From NCBI GenBank assembly GCA_002205965.3, contig NADL03000466.1:1426001-1490000 (forward strand): a stretch of 64,000 nt of DNA, written 5' to 3'. The translations under genes and the position numbers were made by a program. Positions 34,918 through 47,935 of this stretch are shown here, piece by piece; the first letter of the stretch is position 1; every line of letters begins with the position of its first letter. The stretch comes from Kappaphycus alvarezii (taxonomy: Eukaryota; Rhodophyta; Florideophyceae; Gigartinales; Solieriaceae). The notes below the pieces were generated by a model that had not been told where the DNA came from, searched no databases, and saw nothing but the letters and a program-made list of their open reading frames with translations.

Positions 34918-36350
34918 TTTCAAAGAAGTGCACACCTAATCCCCTCCCTACGTATGTTTTCAAAGCCATTTGTTTGAACGCAAATACGCAAGCACCACTC
35001 GCAGCAAATCAACATCTCTTACCCCAATACGCACAGTACCTACCTTACACATCCCCAGCGACTGTATTCGTTAGTATAGCTTCAACATGAAGGGGGAGAA
35101 TTCCTGGGTGCTACATTGATTAGAGGAACAAGTTTGGGTAGTTTAATATGTGGAAAGGGGAAAGTAGGCGATGCGTTCACCATGGGAGCTCGGAAGGCTG
35201 AGAACCAGTGGGGTTGTAATGGGAGGCGCTGTGTAATAAAGTAGATAGCAGACGTACTCATCTTATCTAGAGAAGGTGTCTGCCATTTTCTCTGGAAAGT
35301 AAGGTCACTTCATCCTCGGGTCTCCAGTAAGAAACTATCAGCCACCACCAATTTTATCAACATGACCAAGCTCTAGCCCTGCTCTACCATCATGAAAACA
35401 ACCTATACGTCAAGCTCCACGAACAGCCTGGATTTCCCTTAGTATGGGTCGAAGTAATCCGGTGAATACTACAGCAGGATGTACCGGGAACATGTTCGGA
35501 AATGTATTCTTCGGATCGTTTAGATGTGGTAAAGGGGGCGAAGTAGGTCTGGGCGCCAACTTTAACGAAGTAATTCCTCATGGTAATCCAGGTTTCATCA
35601 TCAATTGTGTATCAATTTTTTGCAACCGCTTATTGTATCAATTGTTACTTGAATTCGAACAGTATCTCTGCGGGCGTTCGCATATATTCGCCTACCATCT
35701 GGGATATCTGCACACGAAACATATCATCTTCCAGCAAAGAGATGCAGACATTCCTCTAGTATGTTGGCGCAGATGATTCCTCCAGGCGAATTCACTTGTT
35801 GCCATTTTACTCTTGCTGTTGTTGAACCGAGCATTAAATACGCTCCTACTCTCGCATTCTACTACTTGTGCGTTCTAACTTCAGTGTACTCAGTCAGGGT
35901 AGCGCAGTACTGTGAATGCGCATCTACTGAATTGCATGCATACTACAAATCACGCAGTGATGCAGAGGGGGTCCGCAGCTATGGTCCTCTGCAAGCCATT
36001 ACTCAGGCAATGTCATTGACTCAGGACTATATGATTCAGACACGATGTAGGGTCCTTAACGCATGAACCTAGTCCTTGAGACTTCCGTATGTCACACATA
36101 TGCGAAATGCTTGAAAATCAGTCATACAAAGCAATGAAGGTAGTGATCAATTACATTGGCTCACGATATCAACTCGAGTAGTACTCGAGGGAATTCTCCA
36201 CTCATGCAAGTACACGCATCGATGCATGTTAACACACGCAGCTGGCCATTCGGAGGACATACACGGTTGACTTACGTCGAATAACTCAACCGTCAACATA
36301 GTATACATGTAGCGATCACTCGCAGATTAGCATTAGAGAGAAGGAAAACG

Positions 36351-36605
36351 ATGATCGTTCTATTCTTAAAGTGTTTTTTATCTACATTTTGCTATTCTGC
36401 TACTGCTGAGAACACTTTTTTGCACCGACTGTGGAGAAAGAAGAGTAAAAATAGAATTATTTGTGAATTAAGACTCCTCATGGGAGCACGGTTTGAAAAG
36501 AGATTGGAAGATTTAGATATGGCTGAGAACGCCATCTACCATCTTGAAACACTCGAGGGGGATTTCAAGGACTACAATGGACGTGTTGATATCTTCAAGG
36601 AGTAA
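36351..36605 (+). CDS. Hypothetical small protein with signal-like N terminus, 84 aa (copy 2)
   Basis: Same frame as the copy at 13655, about 1.4 kb past the right end of the inserted retroelement. Apart from small changes in the palindrome cluster (for example near 36194, where copy 1 has an extra base), the upstream sequence is the same. Confidence 0.4.
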   Translation: MIVLFLKCFLSTFCYSATAENTFLHRLWRKKSKNRIICELRLLMGARFEKRLEDLDMAENAIYHLETLEGDFKDYNGRVDIFKE

Positions 36606-37086
36606 TTTGGCTGAAATATCGAAGAATGTGGTTTGAGGAGTAGTGATGAATGTTAACCTTGGAAGTATATTTTATTTAGTCTTCATCGCCCTTAAAATGT
36701 TTTCGGGTATGCTATGGTATTTATATGTGTTTTTATTCTTTAGAATAAACTAGCACATCTATAAAAAACCATTTTACTAATTTTCCTAGGAGAAAGAAAG
36801 AATATTTGAATATAGTTACGACTGGAAATTCAAATAGTTGTGAAGTTGGAAGGCGATTTTTACGTTAGAAGATTTTAGTCTGGTTTAGGGACTGATGATA
36901 TCTGTTGAAAACTGCTCCGTCTGAATTATGTCGCATTTTAGTGGTTCTTCGTTCTCATGAAACTTCGTTTGCTACCCGAACTATACTACAATATCGTTTT
37001 TGTCTCTTGCCATACATCCATTGTAAGGTGGCCGGCATTGATAATCTTATACTTGCTGATTCACCTCTAGGATTCTGTATGGGACC

Positions 37087-40000
37087 GAGTGTCTGTGGTT
37101 TCTAAATGATCTGAATGGATTTGTGTGACTTTCATTGCATAGAAAACGAAGATTTCGATAGCGACGTATCCGACCCCTGGGACTCAGAACTGACCGGAGA
37201 AGAGTATGGAGAAGAGTACTAATAAGTTTTGGCCCTTATGGGCATGCTTTGAATATCTTGTTACACAGAAATTATCTCTATAGAGCATTTTTTTCCTAGT
37301 CCGCCAAATGTCTTCAGTAAAAAACCCTGATTTACCTCACCTATGAAAGAGACAGTCGTTTATTCACGCTTTTCGGGGGTTTTATGCATGTTACTGCGTT
37401 CTTTATAAAGAGAACTACAACAAATTATCTTGGTAGGCTTCAATTCAAAGTCACATGTATAACCTTTCAGTTGTTGAAAACCCAGAAAATACGGTTTAGA
37501 ACACATGAGTTGGCAAATGTACTCCTTAAGAAACTATCTTGTACAGGTACCGGAAGCTAGTATCCAATGTACCTCCAAGTATCCAAATCTCTAGATCAAA
37601 AAAGTTATTCGGTGCTACTGTAGTGCAATGAGCGGTGCGCAGTTGTTTTCATCTAAGAACGGAATTCTGTCAGAAAACGAGAAAACCAACACGCATACAC
37701 ACACCAAGACTCATAGGGTGTTCGCTCTTCGTCTTTCTCTTTAAGTACCCTGCGATGCAGTAGCAAAGCTCGCCGAAGGCGAGAAGAAGTGTGCATAAGG
37801 AAGAAGAGGATAATCCTAAAACCATGAGGCTTTGCATTCGTACGCAAGGAAAACTTCTCTAAGGAGAAGCACAGACACAAGCTTGCTCCCATTGCTGATG
37901 GAGCATTTCGAGTCGTCTCAGTTGGGGACTACACAGCTGTTCTCGATGTTGATTGTGAGTATGAGCGCCTTTCTTTGGATCGAATAGTCGCATACCCAGC
38001 ACCAAAGGGATCACCCCGTCATGATCGTGCAATCACAGAAGAAAATAAGAACACTCAAGGTGGAGAGAAGACATCCGAAGAAAGGACTCTGGAAGGATCA
38101 AGTGAAGGCACGAGCCATGTTCAAACAAACAAGGCAGTTAATACCGAGGTAACCTCTCGAGAAAGCTCCGAAGTGAAGCGCACACGTAATGCCGCTCAGA
38201 AAACCGCTCCTAAGCCCACGCTTACGCGTACTGTCAATTTAAAGCCTAATTTTAATGAAAATATCATTCGTGGCATAGCTGACTTTCCCCCTTTGATGGG
38301 AGATCGCAAGCCTAGTGGCGGTTTGACAGCAAATAGGATACGGCAATTTGTTGGGAGTCGCATTATATCAGCTATCCTTCACAAGGAGGATACAAAGGAA
38401 AATGGAACAGAAAACGCACTCACGCAACTAAAAAAGGAGTTACTGCACGAGGTCATTCAGAGTCTGTTCCTTCCGGATCTTCCTCTTCCGACCAAAATCA
38501 AGCTCAAACCGAGACCACGGCTTCTCCGGAAAACTATTCCGTCGAGACTAATTCGCAGGGCGGTCCCATTGAAGTTGGGTCAGGTTCGGTAACTCCTCCC
38601 CCACTAACACCGCGAGTTCCGCCTTTAGAGTATGTCCCTATCGAGTCGAACTCGGCTCCGTCCATTGACAAGTTGATCAGTCCGGGAACGCCAGTTGAAA
38701 GCGTTCCTGAGCAGCGTGTATCCTTTCCACGGTGCCTACCGTAATTTCTAATCCGGATCAATCCGCAGTCATTGTCGAGGAGCCGTTTTGCGTAATCGAT
38801 GATGCTAGTTCGTCTGGAAACCCCCTAGTTAAACAGCCGTCCGCCTCACACCGTCGACTGCTCCGCGACGCTCCCAGCGACTTTGAGGAAAGGGATACTT
38901 CGGTCTTCCAGCGCCCTGTGCAAGATTGGCCAACGCAGAAGCACTGTCTCGAATCCAGATCCTCTGGTAGACGCGAAAACCCCTCCTGAGGAGGTCGAAA
39001 ACGATAAGTTCGTTATTGACCGATTGTTAAGCCAGGGTCTAGCCGGTGATGGGACTCGTCTTTATCGAGGTCATTGGTACGGATACCGTACCTCTGCGGA
39101 TATCTGGGGACCTATAGAAAATATACCTCCGAGCCACGTTGTACGCTTTCATCGCCGGACTAAGACCTCCCTCCCAGATATGCTGGACAACGCAGAGGTG
39201 GGTTAGGCCCCGTCACGAACTCTATTAAAGTTCAGATACCTGTCTCTGAATCGGCTTTCCCGGATATAAGGCTACGAAAGATACTAGCTACAGGGTACTG
39301 AGGTCACAGCAAAGTACCCCTTCCTATTTGCACCTAACAAGGAGACACGTGTCGCCAAAACGGAAAAGCCCGGAAATTTCGTAACTGTTTCTCAAAATTC
39401 TTCTCGCTCTCTATGCTGTCAGGACATTACTCATATTGCCGTTCACTGCATGGGCGGGAATGTTCTAGTTTAGGCGGACCTCTTTCCCTGGTTGGAAACA
39501 GGCAAGTCGAGTGTTGGACTATCTGGAATTACTCAGAGGCCCTGGATACAGTGATCACTGCCGGAAACAAGCAAGATTACGCGATATACTGAGGATTTCT
39601 CCTGAGAAGAGTGCCGTTTTATTTATTGGCACCAAGGCCAGGCTGAGAATGCACACTTCCGTTTGCTACCGCTCTCAGCTCCTACCTTCTAAGGAAAATT
39701 ACTTAAATAGATTTGCTGAAACCACGACCACGACGCCTTACACCGAACGGGAACTCAATCATGCGATCAACATATCGTACCCTCCTTCCAAGTCTTCATG
39801 ACGGAACCCGCAATCGTATAAGAAATAGAGAACGTATTCTAGGCGAGCCTTTTTGATCTCACGCCCCGTACCGGACGTCTCTTGGGCCGTAGAACTCCCG
39901 GCCAGACTGTCACGATACGTCGGAGATGCTGAAGTATATCGATTGCCGTGTCTTACTGTGTGTTATGGACCCGCAGGGGACGCTTGAGTAATTTCATCTT

Positions 40001-43000
40001 TGTCCATGGGTTCCGCCCGGCCTCTGATGCTCCCGTCGACCCTGAAAGGTACACGTATACCGCGCCCTGACTTTGTGTTATTGGTCTCGGGTTCTCCCTG
40101 TTAGCTTCTGCGACATCGCGGGTGATAAATGAACGGGTCCATGGATCATACCAAAACAAATCCCCACAAGTAGGATGGGCACGCCCAGGAGATTTTTTTC
40201 CACGGGGAGGATTCATGCGTTTATTACAATCTAGCGGGACCTGTTCGGGATTATCCCAGTCAATCTGTGCATACATTTACAAATGCACACGGAGTTCCTT
40301 ATCCTTATCTGGACTACCCAGGGCATATTCTAGATCGAGGCGGTCTATGAGAGGCGACACGCGAGAAGGAAGCCACCACACGCGACCATTGTCATTGAGG
40401 CCCCACAATCAGGCTGCTGACACTTTTGATACAAACTCAGTGTACAACACACCCCACAAGCCGGTACCGGAGTGCTTAGAAAAATAGGATCGAGCATAGA
40501 TGATGACGAGCGGAACCTACACCAAGAAACCCTCGGCCGTTTCCACCTGAGCCTACTGCGGCGTGACCGGGACATATAGGCGGAAACGCTTGTTGCTCTT
40601 CACGATCTCGATTTCCGGATTTCCGTGGGGACCTAAGATGCCGAAGCGCGAGAGCGAGCGCCTCTCCCAACGAACCATATCCTAAAAGGGATTGTCTCGC
40701 TTACAGAGATAACGGAAATGTGCACGCAGAAAGACGCCAAACAGCAACTCCCTTTTGATGACGGCCAGTTCAAGAGTACGCCATTTGGACGAAACATGAG
40801 GAGAAGACAGCTAGTACCCGTAATAGATCCCTACATCGGTACGGAACATGCAAACATCGAGCTTCAAGCTCTCCGGGACCTCCATGAGATCGATCATCCT
40901 ACGTAAGCCTGACTACGAATGGACGAAAAACTTCTTTTTGACATCGAAAACGGTTTTCTCCGGGAACACCTGCAAATTCTCAGCAGGAATGGCTAAAGCA
41001 GCTCCCAATGGACACAATACACCGCCTCTTTTGGTAAGTCTCCAGGGAAGAACCCGTCCACCTCGTACCGCTCAAGGATCCAAGACTGCTGATACTTGAA
41101 ATGGTGAAAAAACGGAGCCCTTGAGATCAAGCCGCAGTCATCCCCGGGATATTTTCCCACGAAATCGTGAGGGGATGGAAACGAAGGAGTGTTGGAGGGA
41201 GCCGTGACATACACTGCATCATGAGGATTAGCCGTTGCAGACGCATTTACAGACGTTTCCATCGTCGTACTGTCCGTAACCTCTCCCATGACGCAGGGAT
41301 GCAGAAAGAAAAGGCGATGAAACGGTTATCAAGGTCGATGGAGTAGTTACCGAATGGATACAACCGAGGCCTTTTTGATGATCGACCACGGACTTGCCGG
41401 AACGAAGTGAGCGGATCTCTGAAAACAGGTGTAAGCGCCTTGTTAAATACCGCACTGGAAGCCCACGAGGTGTGCTGTGTTTAAAACTTAGATGCCCAAA
41501 TTTCTCGCGGCAGACGCCCAAGTTTCACTCATGTTGCGACCGGGTTTAGCCCTTAAATTTTTTGAGGACGCGCCACGCCATTGGAACTGCGATTGCGGGT
41601 AATTTGAAGAACTACTGTATTCTTCTTTGGCCACGGGCCGACCCACGTTTACCCGTCTATGAATGGCGCTCGAAAGTTATCAGAATCTCTCTGGAAGTCC
41701 CGCCTTCTTCGCGTCGTCGACAAGAATTGAGTCGCATTGCCAAGGACTAAAGGGAGAAAGCTATGAAATACTACGAAAAAATTTAGGAAAACCTGTTTAT
41801 TGGGGTCACTACTGCTTTGGGCCTGGCACGACTAACTATCCTGGCTACGGCTAAGTCTAACTGTGCGGGTCAAAAATCTTACTTTCTGGTAACTGAGTAT
41901 ACTCAAGGCTTTTACGTAATGAAAAGGCCATCACAATGGAACTATTGACAGCGCGAACGCGATGCTTTGCAGTCGTTACTTTTTTGGCCCCTATCAGTTC
42001 TCTGAGTACCCTTATGATCATGAAACGCTCGCAGCTACCCAGGAACATTGGAAATGCGCACGTCGCGATTATGTTTTTTAACTGGGATCGCCCCGCACCC
42101 TTTTCACACCCTCGCAAGCCGATAAGTCCTGCTATTAACGGAGGAGATGTGAGGAGCCAGGGAGACCTCACTTCCATTATTCCGAACGCGGAGATCCAAG
42201 CCCCGAGATTATCTATTCTATTTGTTTGCTTTCTGGTCCTACACCCTTGGCCACATTATTCAGTTCATCTGAGCAACACTGACACAGTATCATTTATTCT
42301 GGGACTACTGTACTAGCTGTACTGGAATGGTAGTACTCTACCGTCAAATACCTACATTTGCTGTGTATTTGGACCCCAGCGTGCTAGACCGTACATCCTT
42401 GGTTGTACCGTGCAGCTGTGACTAGACAGTTGGACCACACCACCAGAAGTAGACCCGCCCCAGTGGACATCCCCACTTGCTGAGTAACTGCTTTTCCATC
42501 GATTTTACTATTTTTCGTCTACCTTTAATTTCGGCGCCATTAGGGCACTTTTTGCGTTCGTGCTCTATACTACTTACACTACCCTATACTAAGGGCCCTC
42601 ATAGTAAAGCCACCCTTTCCGGCGCTAATCTCGGACCCCCGAACTTCGGATTAATCGCCATTCTCGGACTTACCCTTGATCCTCTGACACTGGTGACCCC
42701 CTTTGTGCGCCTCGGTTTCGCAATAACGCCAATTAACGATATCCGAGCACGATCTCTAGCCGGAACACGGAAAAAATGTTTTACAGTCGCAGCTTTCCAA
42801 TGGGTTCTCGCGTACGCTCTACCACCACAGTTACTTTTCCCAATTGTTTTGTTTTTTGCTTTTTCTTTGCTCGAGCCTGTCGCAGATCCGAATCGTCCAC
42901 AGACCCTTCCTCCCGAACTTGGCGCTCCCATCTATCGCGTCGCTTTCTGGGACTGCGTCTCGAGACCTAGCGCTACCCTCAGGTCCGTGAAAAAATGGAA

Positions 43001-45719
43001 CTCAAATGTTTCTTACGACTGCATTTCTGGGTAAATTTTCTCTCCCGGCTACACAAACAAGATAAAATGAAATGAATTCAAATATATTTTGTGTAAGAAA
43101 GCGGCCAGCGGAAAGGTAGACTAAAGTTAGGTATACGTATCTAATCCTCACTGTCATCTCTTCCAATATCAACGCTAGCAAAAACTCATATATTCTATGA
43201 ATGAACCAAACAAACACCAAATTTGCGGAGGTGTGTTGACTTATTCTTCATATGTAACGAGACACTCCAATTTTCCTCGAGATTCTAAATATTTGGGCTA
43301 TCTCGAGCGAGAAGTCGTTTTTCACGAGGGCAACAACTCTAGACAAGCCTTCAGCCAAATTCGAAGCTTGATACGGCGTGCATAGTTCACCAATCTCTTC
43401 GTTGTGGTTATATTTAAGTTACTTTAAAGTGTTCATTAATTATTTATCGAATTGAAATTTGTTCTCATTTTCGATAATTTTTGCTGCCTTCCCTGAAGTA
43501 CCCATAAATTAAGACTCAAGCAACTCCAAACGAGATTTTACTCCACTATACTAAGGTAGTCAATACAAATTTAAGGACATTAGACGATGTGATAGTACAA
43601 TGGTTGTATTAAGGATTAAAAAAGGGTTCGTGGCATTTTTCCACGGTCTTCACGAACCATGCTGTGATTATGGGTTATCGTGCAATTTTTTCTGATACGC
43701 AACCAAATGAAAAGTAACAAACTGGATGAACCAAGTGCTGAATGATATTAAGTTCATCAAAATTCCTGTTATCCTCTCTCATCTTCGATAAAGTGCTGTC
43801 GCTTTCAGGCTATTTTTGCACCTCATAAGACTTGAGACAGTTTCATTCAGTTTTATTTCCTATTAAATGATAATAAGACTTAGGATAGTGATTGTTAGGT
43901 AGCCCGAAGATATTTTACTGCCTTTTTAAGATATGAAAAGCACGATAGTTGGCTTTTTGTGTTAAATTTGAAAATGGGAACGTCCATAATACCTTTTAAG
44001 AGACAAATTCAGTCGCTTAACCCCTTTCCGAAAAAATAGAGGACTTTATACGTAACTTGATGAGAATTAATTTTTCACTATAGACCAAGACACGATAGTC
44101 GCTGATGCAGAACTTTTTCATCGATACAGACGGTGTGGTGATCTGCAGAGCCTTCAAAACAAGAGAGAACGCGATCAAATTAGTCAACTCTTTAAGAGCG
44201 ATATCCAATTGTATTCAACAGCTGCATTGGTGCATTACTATCTACAGGCGTGATATATGTACGCGACGTAATGCTCTTAGTACGAGTATAGAAGGCAAAT
44301 TTCCGATTTCGCCTGCCGCGTAATTTAGAAATTTGACCACCAGCTTAACGCTGTTCTTTTGCCTACATTAGAAATTTTTGCTTTGAAATTTCTGTACATT
44401 TTCTGGAGATATGCGTGATAGCGTTCAAAAAACAAAAAATTATGCTTTTCGACCCTAGAAAACTTCAACTTGATACTATTTCTGTTGCAAATATCTTTTC
44501 ACAGTCATTCTTTGAACAGCGGTCCCATACCAGTAAGGATTTCCACGGTATCACCGACATCAGTTACTTCCTAGAGGTTTCGGTAAATGAGTCAATGGCT
44601 TCTGGATGTTTCATTTCCCAAGGAAAAAAGGCATTGAACGTCGTTTAACTGTAGACTTAGTGGAATCCATTTTGTCCTTCGATATACATCAGGTCAAAAC
44701 AAAGGGTACTGTTGGAGAAAATTTCTTGTTTTGGAAGACTCACACGAAAGCGACTCGGATCTTTTCTCAGTCTTTGGCATATATCGCAGAATTCTTAATA
44801 CGCTAAAGATTCTCCAGAGTTCTGAGATCACATTATATAGTCTTTGAGCAGCGGAAAATTGAGTAGATCCCCTGCGATTCAGGGATGAAGAAATAGCATT
44901 GAATATTACTGAAATCATATTGAGTGTACGGTATTTCTTGATGAATCCATATGATGTGAATGTGACCAGTGTTACCTATCAGTGTCTAATTATCCCGCAC
45001 AACACACTAGCGCCGTGGGTACAAGAGACGAAATCTTTCATGCATTAAAATAAACCGAAATTACCCTTTACATGTGACTACGTTGGAATTTTGGATCGGC
45101 TTCGCAATTGGTCCTGTAAAAAGTTATTTTTTATCCCAATTTCAGTAGAAGCAGTGAAGGAATCTAAGAATTATGGACCGAGTAGTAAAAGAACGTCAAG
45201 ACCGACAACTATGACTTGAAACTCCAAAGACGAGGTAACTTCACCGGATATGCGAATCCATGTGTCCCCTAGTCCTCTAAAGCGTTGTTTAGCAAACTTA
45301 GAAGCTCTACTATTTGCGTGGTTCTTCAAATTTAACTATATCCCAGAAAATTTGCAGTACGATTTAGCTTTTTTTCGAAATCGGAACGCTGTGCTCAAGT
45401 TTTAACAGAAGTACATTGAAACTCAACATCAATTGCGAGTGACGTTTATTGCATGTGTTATCGATCGTGTCCGACCTATTCCCCTTTAAAGACCGTACCT
45501 ATTGACTTGAAATCTTCATCAGTACGGTCGTCTTATAAGAGAAGGAGGATAAAAAATTCATCATCTGCTTAATTGTGTGACTTTGAATGATAGTGTGCGA
45601 ACGTTTGAGGCGAAGAACACATGATCATGTGAAATTCTGTCCTCGAAAAAAATTTCTCGAACATTTACCTTTCGGTATTCGTGCTTCTCATCGCGTCCTT
45701 ATCTTCAGAGACCGATTCA
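37087..45719. repeat. 14.4-kb tandem array unit, copy 3 (truncated, array end)
   Basis: Direct repeat of the first 8.63 kb of the unit. Identity stops sharply at 45719: copies 1 and 2 continue from the shared 'accgattca' into 'gcctggcc', while copy 3 runs into unrelated DNA. Copy 3 lacks the two small gene candidates of the second half of the unit. It carries a few private substitutions (near 43681, 45173 and 45509), as expected for an end copy that escapes homogenisation. Confidence 0.96.
37821..39206 (+). pseudogene. Chromovirus-type integrase C terminus and chromodomain (copy 3)
   Basis: Third copy of the same relic, matching copy 2 base for base where I compared it, with the 205-codon frame at 37975-38592 and the chromodomain frame ending at 39206. 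It was amplified passively with the array unit; nothing suggests independent mobility. Confidence 0.74.
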
Positions 45720-46140
45720 CCGTCATCGTCACTGTTCCCGAGTTGGAAACAGAATTCAGCCAAATCTAGGTGTGTTTTGTGTCCGATTTTTGTCATACTT
45801 CTTATCATAGTACTCCAGCTTTTTGGTAGTAGAACTGGAAAAATTCAGCAGCATCTTGCAATGTTTCAGCATTTGATCTGGCTTGCTACATTTGAAGCAT
45901 AGTGTAATTGAAAAAGGGCCAAACATGTGAGCTTTGTAGAATTTATTGACGTGAATGACTTTCTTCATATTTTTGAAGAGAAATGATGAATTTTTTCGTA
46001 CAATGAATCATTGCGCAGAAAACTCTGCACCACAGACAGTTTATTTTTTGCAAAGAACAAACAAATAATTCAGAGTGGAAACTTCTACTCCTTTATTAAG
46101 ATCCAAATTTGAATACAGTTCATCATATTGGCCCTGGAAG
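45720..46140 (-). pseudogene. Retroelement gag relic with a degenerate zinc knuckle
   Basis: On the minus strand, 45968-45756 encodes CFKCSKPDQMLKHC, which fits the CX2CX4HX4C knuckle of retroelement nucleocapsids except that His is Gln. It is followed by a Lys/Asn-rich tail. No protease or RT is seen next to it. The array boundary lies only 37 bp away. Confidence 0.45.
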
Positions 46141-46221
46141 CTAAGATTGTTGTGTTTTATGTGATACGGAGAGTCTATCGCACGTGAGGGAAATTCCACA
46201 GCCGAATGAAGGAATTAAATT

Positions 46222-46491
46222 GTGTTTGCTACTTTTCTTAGTGACAGGAACTCGTTGTCCAAGTTTCGTGACTATCTTGCAGACTATGTTGATATCAATC
46301 GACATATTAATGCGATCCGAGATGAATTTAAACACATGGAACGACTTAAGGTAATTATTCACTTTGTTTTGGCGTCTAGGGGAATTGAACTTGCCGTATA
46401 TCATTTCCGCAGCTTCCTCAAGTGTCGTCGCATACTGCTACAGTACATCCAGGAGGAATTTTTTGTGCATCAGCAAAAAGAAAGATGGTAG
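46222..46491 (+). other. 89-codon open frame, unknown
   Basis: Opens with GTG, not ATG; reads LSKFRDYLADYVDINRHINA onward and ends HQQKERW. AAG followed by gtaatt (near 46350) could be a splice donor, in which case the exon would end at HMERLK. No family recognised. Confidence 0.2.
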
Positions 46492-46558
46492 GAAACTGCA
46501 ATTTATGCCTGGAAGTTAATTTTTATTCTCTAGACATCTGAAGATATTCATCAACATA

Positions 46559-46810
46559 CTATTCCCAAAATTGTCCTACCTCTCCAGAGAACTTGAGTTC
46601 TTTACCCTTCAAAATCATCGTAACGTTACGAGCTAACTTTTCAATTGATTCACCAGGTTCAGGTGTATCTACTCCTCTTACAGATTGGGCTCGTGGGCTC
46701 CAGAGTTTGGTGACGTGAGGTACTTGGTATCCTGAAGTAACAAAAATCTTCACCATTTCTTCAGCAGCAGCGCGGTTATCTTCATACTCATAGATATTGG
46801 AAGCAAGAGT
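46559..46810 (-). CDS. Probable terminal exon of an unidentified protein
   Basis: A minus-strand frame runs from an acceptor-like site (catatag, at about 46811) through LASNIYEYEDNRAAAEEMVK and YQVPHVTKLWSPRAQSVRGV to EVGQFWE and a stop at 46559. An internal ATG lies at 46756. The composition is natural and there is no stop, but I recognise no family. It could be the 3' end of a host gene or a retroelement piece. The upstream minus strand (46820-47030) shows no continuation that I can identify. Confidence 0.35.
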   Translation of the reverse strand, partial: TLASNIYEYEDNRAAAEEMVKIFVTSGYQVPHVTKLWSPRAQSVRGVDTPEPGESIEKLARNVTMILKGKELKFSGEVGQFWE

Positions 46811-47365
46811 CTATATGATATGTCAGGACGAATAGACAGAAACGTTAGCACCACGACGGTCCAACTGGTTACAAAACTCAGAATGAACAGCAAAAACAGT
46901 ACGGAGGACCTTGACAAACAGGACTGCCAGCAGGAAATTTTCCCCAACAAAGAGAGAAAAGAGAAAAACGGTTTACGTCAGTGTAAAGCTAGGATGCTAA
47001 GTTCCAGGTTCAGGGGTTGATTCAGAGCTGGTTTCATTAGTAGGCTAAGACATGGTTGAAAATTCGACAGTTTCTACGGTAAACCAAAACCAAATACTCG
47101 ATCTTGATCTTGAGCGTTGAGGTTTTGCCTGAGATAGGAGATGATTGTTGATCTCACGATCAATTCTGGGATAGAAATTACCCCCAGTAATAGCACAGTT
47201 CGGTCGCTAGACAAGCTTACAAGCGTGCTATTTCTTCATCGATAAAAGCTTGAGAGAAGCCTACGAGACAAACCATGCTGTCCAGTCGTAGTCTGGGTCG
47301 GTGATTTGGAGAGGATTAGGGGGACGAGGGGACTTCATATTTTTCAGCGAAAATTAGTTGATTAA

Positions 47366-47935
47366 ATGAGGAGCTACCTAACTGCAGTAGCGCTCGTCCT
47401 GTTTGCATCTAGATGTGGAAAGTTGAGACGGTCGGAAACAATTGGTTCTCTTCGTTACCTACTTTTTCTCTCATTTCAAATGCTACTAGAGCTGCATATA
47501 GTGCTATGTGTACAGTACTGCACTGACTCTATTGCGGGTAAACTTCCGAAATGTACCAGCAAAAAAAGTAAAAGGCTGCTAGCGAGCGCACTTAATATGC
47601 GAAAGCACCTCGGTAACTACAACCAAGTAGTGAAAATAAGATTCTTATGCAGTCAATTTTACCCTCACAGTGGGGTAAAACGCTGCAATTTTGAATGCCC
47701 TTCATTACTCGTCCCACGTCCAGCCCTGCAGATGGGAAACTTACAACTTCTTCATAATGTAGTGCACTGTGTCCAAAAGTTTCGCAAGTCCTCTTTAGAC
47801 CGCAACCATTTAACAATGAAGAAGGGTAAAATCATACTAAACGACACCAGGCGTTCGTTAACTGCTTTATCTTTGAGCAACTTGCGTTGCAGTAGCTCTG
47901 TCCGGCTTATAGAGACCGAAAGAACGAAAGTGTAG
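47366..47935 (+). CDS. Hypothetical protein, 189 aa
   Basis: The longest ATG-started frame between the array and 57 kb. The N terminus, MRSYLTAVALVLFASRCGK, is signal-like, and a second hydrophobic stretch (LRYLLFLSFQMLLELHIVLC) follows. The rest is basic with scattered Cys and Ser. No domain is recognised and no intron or TATA is obvious. A chance frame cannot be excluded. Confidence 0.3.
   Translation: MRSYLTAVALVLFASRCGKLRRSETIGSLRYLLFLSFQMLLELHIVLCVQYCTDSIAGKLPKCTSKKSKRLLASALNMRKHLGNYNQVVKIRFLCSQFYPHSGVKRCNFECPSLLVPRPALQMGNLQLLHNVVHCVQKFRKSSLDRNHLTMKKGKIILNDTRRSLTALSLSNLRCSSSVRLIETERTKV

Larger units (their letters stand above)
14391..37086. repeat. 14.4-kb tandem array unit, copy 2 (with 8.3-kb retroelement insertion)
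   Basis: Direct repeat of 1-14390 in the same orientation. Removing the element (26622-34912) and one copy of the duplicated target leaves a unit of about 14.40 kb. Near-identity with copy 1, including noncoding stretches, points to very recent amplification or ongoing homogenisation. Copy 2 keeps open the 205-codon frame (15279-15896) that a 1-bp deletion breaks in copy 1. Confidence 0.97.

Noticed and set aside
1-45719. Tandem array as ribosomal DNA
   Set aside because: No stretch resembles 18S, 5.8S, 28S or 5S rRNA, and the unit holds transposon relics and short frames.
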